Assembly (NCBI GenBank): GCA_900642245.1
Contig: CAAAJI010000042.1
Location: forward strand, 117,156 to 152,694
Direction: 5' to 3'
Length of the DNA stretch: 35,539 nt
Origin: Fragilaria radians
Lineage: Eukaryota > Bacillariophyta > Fragilariophyceae > Fragilariales > Fragilariaceae
The notes under the pieces are model-generated. The model was not told the origin of the DNA. It saw only the letters and a program-made list of their open reading frames with translations, and searched no databases. The position numbers and the translations under genes were made by a program. Below, piece after piece: positions 29,029-35,539 of this stretch (its first letter is position 1; every line of letters begins with the position of its first letter).

Positions 29029-31182
29029 TGTCTTTTTCTTATCTTATTAAACTCTGAGTTTAAAAATGCCACTATTCCTCTTACTCCTTACCATTCAAAT
29101 AAAAAACTAGTGGTACTAACTCAAACTACTACCACCCGCACTCGACTGTCAACAGGGATGTCATAAACAACACTTACTTCCCAAAGGACCAGCACTCCTT
29201 GACAGGAGAGTAATTGTTGAATTATCAAGAAATGAATGCTGTTCTTATGGTATCAATATATATTCTAATGGACTAAGTGAAGATCAGAAGTCGTGTCGAG
29301 AATTTCAGGAGAATGCCAGTTGTTTCTACCATTAATATTACATATATATTCAATGCCCTATATTTTTTGGAACTAAAAAGAGCAAACTGTTGAAGTAACG
29401 TCTCTGAGATGTTGTGAAGTAGGTGAAAACAACACTAAAGATCATTACAAGCACAATTTTTTCGGAGTTAAAAGCAAATACTCAATGACAAAAGCTGCAC
29501 AGCGAAGTGAAAAGGTTGAGAGCAAGCTTCAAACCAACACTAGAAAAACTGTAAATCAAGACAATGCCTCGCCTCCTATCGAAAACATCTTGATTCGGGA
29601 ATTAAAGCCACTATAGTTTAAAAAAACGAAATTTTTCTTTCTGCTGAAGATGCTACATTTCATGGATTCAGATTTTCCGCTTTTCAACCTTTGCTATATC
29701 ATTAATAATTCTACCTTAGGAATAAAGCATATAGCAACAATCTATATTTCTGAACATACATCTTGATCCTTGTAGATTATGAACAGTGGAAGCTTTGTAT
29801 CCAAAAGGAGGTGTGTCTACTATAGAGGTTCGACAAATTGCACTTTATGTACTTTGCTTCTAAATTGACATCTAGAAAGAATAATGCTCGGATATACGCT
29901 TCTTATTTGTGATTATTTGATCAACAAGATCAATTGTTGAATGATTACTCAACTGTATTCTATTCTTTATGTGCTGTTAAAGCAGATTCTATTACGTGTT
30001 ATCGATTAAAGGTCGAACAAACACGCCAGAGAGAGGTTTTATGATCAGCATCAATTATATCAAACAATGGAAACTCGTTTTCAAGCAAATTATACTCGTT
30101 TACATATGTCCGTGCTTTTGTTAAGCACAGCAAAGTTTCTCACGGTACTTCAAGAAGGGCCTTTGAAATGTTTCCTTCATTTTTTTTATTGCAGGCATAG
30201 CATGATCATCTAAATCACTGTCATTCTCATCATCATATATATCATTATCCTTGTCTGTGGTGATAAAAACAACTTTGTAATAAAAGAATTGCTCAAACCC
30301 ACATGATTTATGTTTTTTAGTATTTCAATAAATACACTTTCCCTTTGATGACCCGCAATATCTTTGCAAAGATTTTAATTTCCTCTCTTTGCCAAAAGCA
30401 GTACAAAGCAATCTTCAAGACACTGTATTGACTTCCCTACCACGATGAAGCTAGACATCTTCATTAATCTTATTGATGATCCTTCCTTTTACCGATGAGT
30501 CCTCCTTTCATAACTTTTAGAGGCTTCCAATGCTTATATCATTTTAAAAGTAATGTTTCTAGTGCTTCTTTCTTTTAATAAGGTTAGCAGCTGTGAATTT
30601 AGTGTCCAGGGAAAACATTTACTCTTTAATTTACGCAAAAACAGGATTTATTTCACAATCCCAAAGGAAACCATGTGCTAGAATGGCAAGGAAAATTATT
30701 ATTAAATACAAAATACCACTCGAGTTAGCTGCAGATTGCTTATGCACTTTCGCGCGCCATTTTATTTGATTGGTTGTGTTAGGTCTGTATAAATATTTCT
30801 TCATGAAAGAGTTTACAAGTGTATCGAAAGGAGGGTGCATCTTATAAAGAAGATCATTTACGAGGCTAATGCAATGAAGAAAATGTAACTTAGGGTGATA
30901 GGAGAGTATCTTATTCGTCGTTCTATTTATTTTATATTCACCCTTACGAAATATTGCAAAAGACTGGTTCGGAGGTGCGTGACCACTGATCTGTTGTGCG
31001 AACTAGATTTTTCTACGTACACTTCTGTATTGATTATCAGATTCTCAAGATTCATTTATTTAGGGAATTTCAATCGACTATTGTTTTTTTGTGACACAGG
31101 TGAGTGAGAGATTCGACGGAATTCGAATATATCTCATCGTGCTTCTTATTTCTATTCCATTCGAAGAGAGATTCACTATACA
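29029..31182. other. 2.1 kb intergenic with scattered coding-like scraps
   Basis: No gene can be supported. Plus strand near 29482-29613: a frame from Met with TKAAQRSEKVESKLQTN and IENILIRELKPL before a stop. Minus strand about 30126-30262: DKDNDIYDDENDSDLDD, then AMPAIKKMKETFQRPFLKYR, preceded by a CACAG that could be a splice acceptor. Frames at 30631-30840 and 30895-31107 look random. The right end must hold the promoter and leader of the gene at 31183; GTGACACAGGTGAGTG near 31090 could be a leader splice site. Confidence 0.35.
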
Positions 31183-32835
31183 ATGATGGTGGCCAAAATG
31201 GATTCAAATTTTACCTTATATTCAAAAGGCATAGAAAAGATAGAAGGCGCAATATCCAAATCGTTGGCACACAATGAAAACGCTGCTACGGCTGCAGAAC
31301 ATGACATGCCTCCTTCAGTTGGAGCTCCGAATGAAGATTCATCAATTGAATCTTCTGACATTTCCAACCAATTTCATTTCAAAACTAATAGACGGCGAAT
31401 AGTATCAATAACAGACTCAGAAATCGATTTTCCTTATTCGGTCAAGAAATCACGTACTGAATCTCCTAATGCCATTGCCTCATACGTTGGAACGTTGGCA
31501 CAACCTGACGATGCATCATTTCTTAATCCATTGCACGTTTTTGTTCGTAAACAAATAGAAGTTTTCACCGCAACTGAGAAAGAAATATCCCAGCCTGCAC
31601 CAGGGAGGAAAGTAGCGATTCGTTTACAGCAAGTTGGATTAAGGTGCATTCATTGCAAAACAATGCCTTCAAAAAGTCGAGTTAAACGTTCTACATGTTA
31701 TCCTTCCAGTGTTGGGAGAGTATATCATTCAGTGAGTGACATGAAGTTCGATCACTTTCCATTATGCAAAGGGTTTCCGTATGAATTGAGAATGGAGTTT
31801 GATTCCTTGAAGGCTGAAAGCAGAAAACCCGGGAAAGAAACTCAAGTTTATGGGCGTTCATCTACGTCACAGTATTACCACGATTCGGCCCGAAGGATGG
31901 GTATGGAAGATAGAAATGATGGAATCGAATTGCAAGAGCGATCTAGTTATTCAACAGAAAGCTCGTCGACTCTTGACAAAGAGACATGCGCCTCTTTCCT
32001 CAAAACGAAAAATCAGAGGGAAGATCCTGATAGTGAAGATCTAAGTGACCAGGGAATTAATTCTACATTTCATGATATGCGACTACTTTCCTCGTTACAG
32101 GTGCCGATGATATTTCATACGAATATTCTCAATTATAAGGTTTCATTGCCTACAAAGCTTAATCTGGCGAATGATGATGCAAAAAATGTCGTTCCTGATG
32201 AAAAAGAGCTTTCAACTTTCTCGGAACAGCAAACAGCTGTCTCGCTGGCTACTTCCATGGATAAAGACTTCTTGAATCCTTTACATTGCTTTGTCCGTCG
32301 TAACGTTGAATTTTTCGTCGCAACGAAGAAAGACGTAAGTGCTCCTTCCCCTGGCCGAAAGGTTCGAGTTGATGTTGGTCAAGTAGGTATTCGATGCATC
32401 CATTGTGCCAAGTCGCCAAAAAAGCACAGAATCAAGCGTGCAGTGTGCTATCCACCATCTATTTCTGGGATTTATCATTGTATTTCCAACATGAAATTTG
32501 ACCACTTTGGGAGTTGTATAAATTTGCCCGATCAATTACGAGCAGAATTCAGCAACTTGCGTTTCAATTTTAATCGCCGAAACAGTAATTTGGGACACAA
32601 TGGACCACAGACAGTGTCGTGTTCTACTGCTCAGTACTATCATGATTCTGCAATACGCTTGGGATTAAGGGACTCATCATGCGGAATCCGCTATGCTGCA
32701 CGTAGCGTCGATGCTGAGGAGCATGTAAAGAGAGAATATTCCTTCGATGGGATTGCTGCTCTCATGTTGGCGGCTGGAAATCCATATCAACAGGCAGCTA
32801 TTGCAGAAAAAACTGAAACGGGCATAACAATTTAA
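31183..32835 (+). CDS. protein with two tandem copies of a Cys/His (putative zinc-binding) domain (550 aa)
   Basis: Intronless frame, ATG at 31183 (a second ATG follows at once). Two homologous domains span residues 112-250 and 362-504. Each has FLNPLHxFVR, then VEFFVAT/IEVFTAT, APSPGRK, then a CX2CX13CX18HX3C array, then a YYHDSAxRxGxxDxxxGI box. The array is C155, C158, C172, H191, C195 in the first copy and C405, C408, C422, H441, C445 in the second, exactly 250 residues apart. A PPS/PSS and YH(S/C)xSxMKFDHF block lies inside the array. I associate this domain with large families of uncharacterised diatom proteins, from memory. The five conserved Cys/His suggest metal binding and perhaps nucleic-acid binding; this is inference. 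The linker (251-361) and the N-terminal 110 residues are Ser-rich and low in order. A basic VKKSR stretch (87-91) might be a nuclear signal. Confidence 0.8.
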   Translation: MMVAKMDSNFTLYSKGIEKIEGAISKSLAHNENAATAAEHDMPPSVGAPNEDSSIESSDISNQFHFKTNRRRIVSITDSEIDFPYSVKKSRTESPNAIASYVGTLAQPDDASFLNPLHVFVRKQIEVFTATEKEISQPAPGRKVAIRLQQVGLRCIHCKTMPSKSRVKRSTCYPSSVGRVYHSVSDMKFDHFPLCKGFPYELRMEFDSLKAESRKPGKETQVYGRSSTSQYYHDSARRMGMEDRNDGIELQERSSYSTESSSTLDKETCASFLKTKNQREDPDSEDLSDQGINSTFHDMRLLSSLQVPMIFHTNILNYKVSLPTKLNLANDDAKNVVPDEKELSTFSEQQTAVSLATSMDKDFLNPLHCFVRRNVEFFVATKKDVSAPSPGRKVRVDVGQVGIRCIHCAKSPKKHRIKRAVCYPPSISGIYHCISNMKFDHFGSCINLPDQLRAEFSNLRFNFNRRNSNLGHNGPQTVSCSTAQYYHDSAIRLGLRDSSCGIRYAARSVDAEEHVKREYSFDGIAALMLAAGNPYQQAAIAEKTETGITI

Positions 32836-34568
32836 TTCCTCTAATTGCCATGTTTTATCATTATCTCTCTTGATTCACTACGTAAGGGAAATCGACGACC
32901 ACGCAGTTAAAGCGTACACACTTGTAATATTGAGACAGAGTTGTAATTAAAGTATTAACTGATATTGATATAATAAGGTTTTAATTCTTCGGTTTCATCT
33001 ACTCAAAAGGAAGTATTTTTATTGATACAATTTGAATCTTTCCGAGGCTTTACTTAGTTCACTGGCTTTCCTAAGCTCGATTTTCATGAAATGGGCGCAA
33101 GGTTTTTGAGAAGATTGATGAGATTGTACGACGTAGTGCAAGAATAAACCGTGTAAGGCGCTGCCTAATCTTCAAATCTTTCTCAGGAAATCTCAACAGC
33201 AGGCCCAAATAATGTTTCCGCTTTATGATAGGCAGTAAGAAACCTAATTCCAATGTATCAAGCTACTAGTTTTTTTGTGAGCCTATACATGCTAATTAAT
33301 TAGAATCTATTCTTTGTAAGAATCCGGATTCAGTTTCGGAGTTTGAGTGACAACGCATAGACCTCCCTGGATATCGCGGACTAATCGCCTTGATAGACCT
33401 GCCTACCTTCAAAAGTGAAATAAATTGGATCTAATATATTGAGCTACTTAAAATAGATTATTTGTTTTTAAATGTGCGCCTAAAGTTAATTTCCTAAAAT
33501 CTTCTGTTGTGAAAATCATGTAGATTCTCTATTCAAATAGAATGCATTGTGTTTCTACTTCAAGGAACTGGAGTATTTTAAAACAACAATATATTGTCGC
33601 CCAGCATTGAGGTTTAAATTGAACCATATTTAACATGCTATCATATGCTATCCTCAACCCACCTACCGTGGAGTGTAGCATTGACTCACACAGGTTATAA
33701 AAAGAGGTCCAATATGAAACTTCTCTAATAACTTTCCCCTAGGAACATTAGATGCAGCAATTTACTCAGTCAACCCCCTTCCACTAACCCAAACTGGATA
33801 CTATAAGCAAATTGAGGAAGATTGTGGATATTTTTCTCTTTTGACTTGAAATTCAATAATGACCGATAGATTAAATACATATTGGCATGGAATTGGTGTT
33901 TGAAGTTGCAGAAAGATTCATTAAAATATTTAGTATACTCTATGACACAAGACACCTTGATTGAATCTTCAATTAGCACCATATCCAAGGAGAATGCATC
34001 ATGTATTTGCAAACCATTCTCATCACGCGTTCTCTAAGAAGAGACTAAGGCTTCTAAGACATCAGAAAATCTAATGCATATGACTTCTAACCGAAGCATC
34101 TTTAACGTCATTCTTGCCAAAACCAGATCTTATAGGGTATATGTCAAAAAGACGTATTAGAATGATCAATATCGTTTAGATGCATTTTAGCATCCAATGC
34201 CAGATCATCCTAACGCTTTTATGAAGATGATTAAGGGAAGGTCACAAGCAATGTCAGCTGCACGTCAAGTCCTGCTTTCACAAGTCATTTGGGATAGGAG
34301 TAGAGACCTTTTTGACGCTTTTCAGAAATAATGTTGAAGGTCACTATGGACACATTGGTGCAGGATACATATTTGACACAGATTTTCAGACTGCATACTG
34401 AGAATGTGGCGTAGACTGCTATGGGTGCATGAGCACTGTATGATGCACTACTCAGGGCTTGTCGAGATGGGGTAGGATGCAGGATCTTGATAGAAAATAG
34501 GAACAAGCAAGATAGTATCTGGTAATAATATATATTGGTTAATCAATATGAGACAGATGGTAAAATAA
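32836..34568. other. 1.7 kb intergenic, no gene recognised
   Basis: A minus-strand frame at 33770-34012 (80 codons, with HDAFSLDMVLIEDSIKVS) has protein-like composition but matches nothing I know. The stretch before 34569 may hold the leader of the copia remnant that follows, but no LTR pair was found. Confidence 0.35.
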
Positions 34569-35234
34569 ATGTTAGGATTAGAAAGCTTGAAAACGTCTTT
34601 ACTACAGTTTCCATCAAAATTACAAAGGGGGGTTGTTACATGGATACAAGACTATGAAGATGCCTTCACGGATCTTATTAATCTCGGACAAAAGACTTGG
34701 AATGATGATGATAGTAAGACATATGGTTTGGTACAGAATGCACAAAGTATTGGTATGGTTGATATGGCTTTGAAGGATTAGTTAGTGATACAGTTTTACC
34801 GAGGAAAAGGGTGTAAGACTGATTCATTATACACATCAATCTCCTGATATTACTAAGAAAGATAAGGTCAAGGTAATTATAGTGTCCATTAATGAATTGA
34901 AATTTCAAGACTCACCTGGCTCTGTTGAAGATGTTAATATTTCATCATCTTTGAAAAATGCAGTAGTATGTAAATTGGCACAAGTACCTGCAGACATCTG
35001 GATGACTCTTGCTTTAGAGGAGAAGAAATGACTGTTATCTGAAAGAAAGCGCCAACAACAAGAAGAGGATAAGTTGAAAGAATCATATAGCCCAAGTAGC
35101 AAAGATATTACTAAAATCTCTGACAAAGATAGAACCATTTCTTCCAAGATGTCAAGTCAATATGCAAGAGACAAAAATGCTATAACTTCTGAATTGATTG
35201 AGAGCTTGGAACTTGGCAACTACAAAAACATCTG
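34569..35234 (+). mobile_element. copia gag fragment, diatom type
   Basis: The frame at 34569-34781 reads VVTWIQDYEDAFTDLINLGQ, then KTWNDDDSKTYGLVQNAQSIGM, a gag segment of the diatom-type copia elements (YE.AF.DLV.LGQ..WNDD..K...+QNAQ). After stops and a frameshift the same gag continues at about 34930-35234: VCKLAQVPADIWMTLALEEK, then LLSERKRQQQEEDKLK, and YARDKNAITSE. Protease, integrase and RT are not seen before the window ends. It is less decayed than the gag copies in the duplicated locus and belongs to a different lineage (no shared gag core). Confidence 0.75.
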
Positions 35235-35375
35235 ATGGATTCAAGTATTTCCTTTTTTACAATGAGTTCTGACTTTATTGGGAGATTGGAACTCGACATT
35301 AATTTCTTTTTCAAACGGATACTGATCTATCTGTTGCTGACAATGACTATTAGATACTGCTCTACGGTGAGATAT

Positions 35376-35539
35376 AGAAAGTAGACACAGATAAAATATA
35401 TCCTATTTTATTGTTGTTCTGTTAGTCTTGTCTAATCTTGAAACTTCTCTCAAGAGATCTTCGTGATTAAGCTTGAAGATTCGCAATCTTGTTCTAAGCT
35501 TCCTCCCAACTGCTTAGACAAGTTGCTTCAACCTTGTCC
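35376..35539 (-). repeat. interspersed LTR-like repeat, member 3 (cut by window end)
   Basis: On the minus strand it reads GGACAAGGTTGAAGCAACTT, GTCTAAGCAGTTGGGAGGAA, GCTTAGAACAAGATTG and CTCTTGAGAGAAGTTTCAAG, matching members 1 and 2. Orientation is opposite to the gag fragment next to it, so it is probably not that element's own LTR unless the local structure is rearranged. Confidence 0.55.

Noticed and set aside
1..35539. tRNA, rRNA, CRISPR or bacterial operon structure
   Set aside because: None seen. Spliced genes, eukaryotic protein families and copia elements show this is nuclear eukaryotic DNA.

Overview
Eukaryotic nuclear DNA, A+T-rich between genes, with short GT-AG introns (73, 140 and 192 nt). 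I read it as a diatom. The retrotransposon remnants are of the Ty1/copia types with the diatom-like protease signature DT(R/H)AD, and the 550-residue protein at 31183 carries a domain I associate with diatom proteomes. I cannot name the species.

Left 60 percent (1-21194): one locus is present twice, on either side of a 20-N scaffold gap (10288-10307). Copy A is 1-10287 and copy B is 10308-21194. Each copy holds, in the same order: the 3' end of a U1A/U2B''-type RRM gene; a graveyard of decayed copia elements; a small unrecognised gene (198 codons in A, 197 in B); minus-strand gag-like remnants; and about 640 bp that, in copy B, runs into the 3' end of a RABL6-like gene. The window start and the copy B contig start fall on the same base of the RRM gene. 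This makes two allelic contigs scaffolded head to tail more likely than a true tandem duplication. Divergence is very uneven by my hand count: about 1 percent at both ends, about 9-13 percent in the non-coding interior, plus many copy-specific insertions and deletions. The small gene differs mostly at amino-acid-changing positions.

Right 40 percent (21195-35539): a normal single-copy gene region. In order: a RABL6-like GTPase-related protein (minus); head-to-head with it a FAM136A homologue (plus, one intron); a histone-fold CHRAC15/Dpb3/NF-YC-type protein (plus), convergent at a distance of 4 nt with a PC4/Sub1 coactivator (minus, one intron); nucleoside diphosphate kinase (minus, with a 13-nt coding first exon); and an intronless protein with two copies of a Cys/His domain (plus). 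The right edge is again copia: a gag fragment and a solo repeat that matches repeats in copies A and B.

The host genes are housekeeping in type (splicing, mitochondrial intermembrane space, transcription/chromatin, nucleotide metabolism) and do not form one pathway. The unusual content is the pair of diverged copies and the fast-changing small gene inside them.
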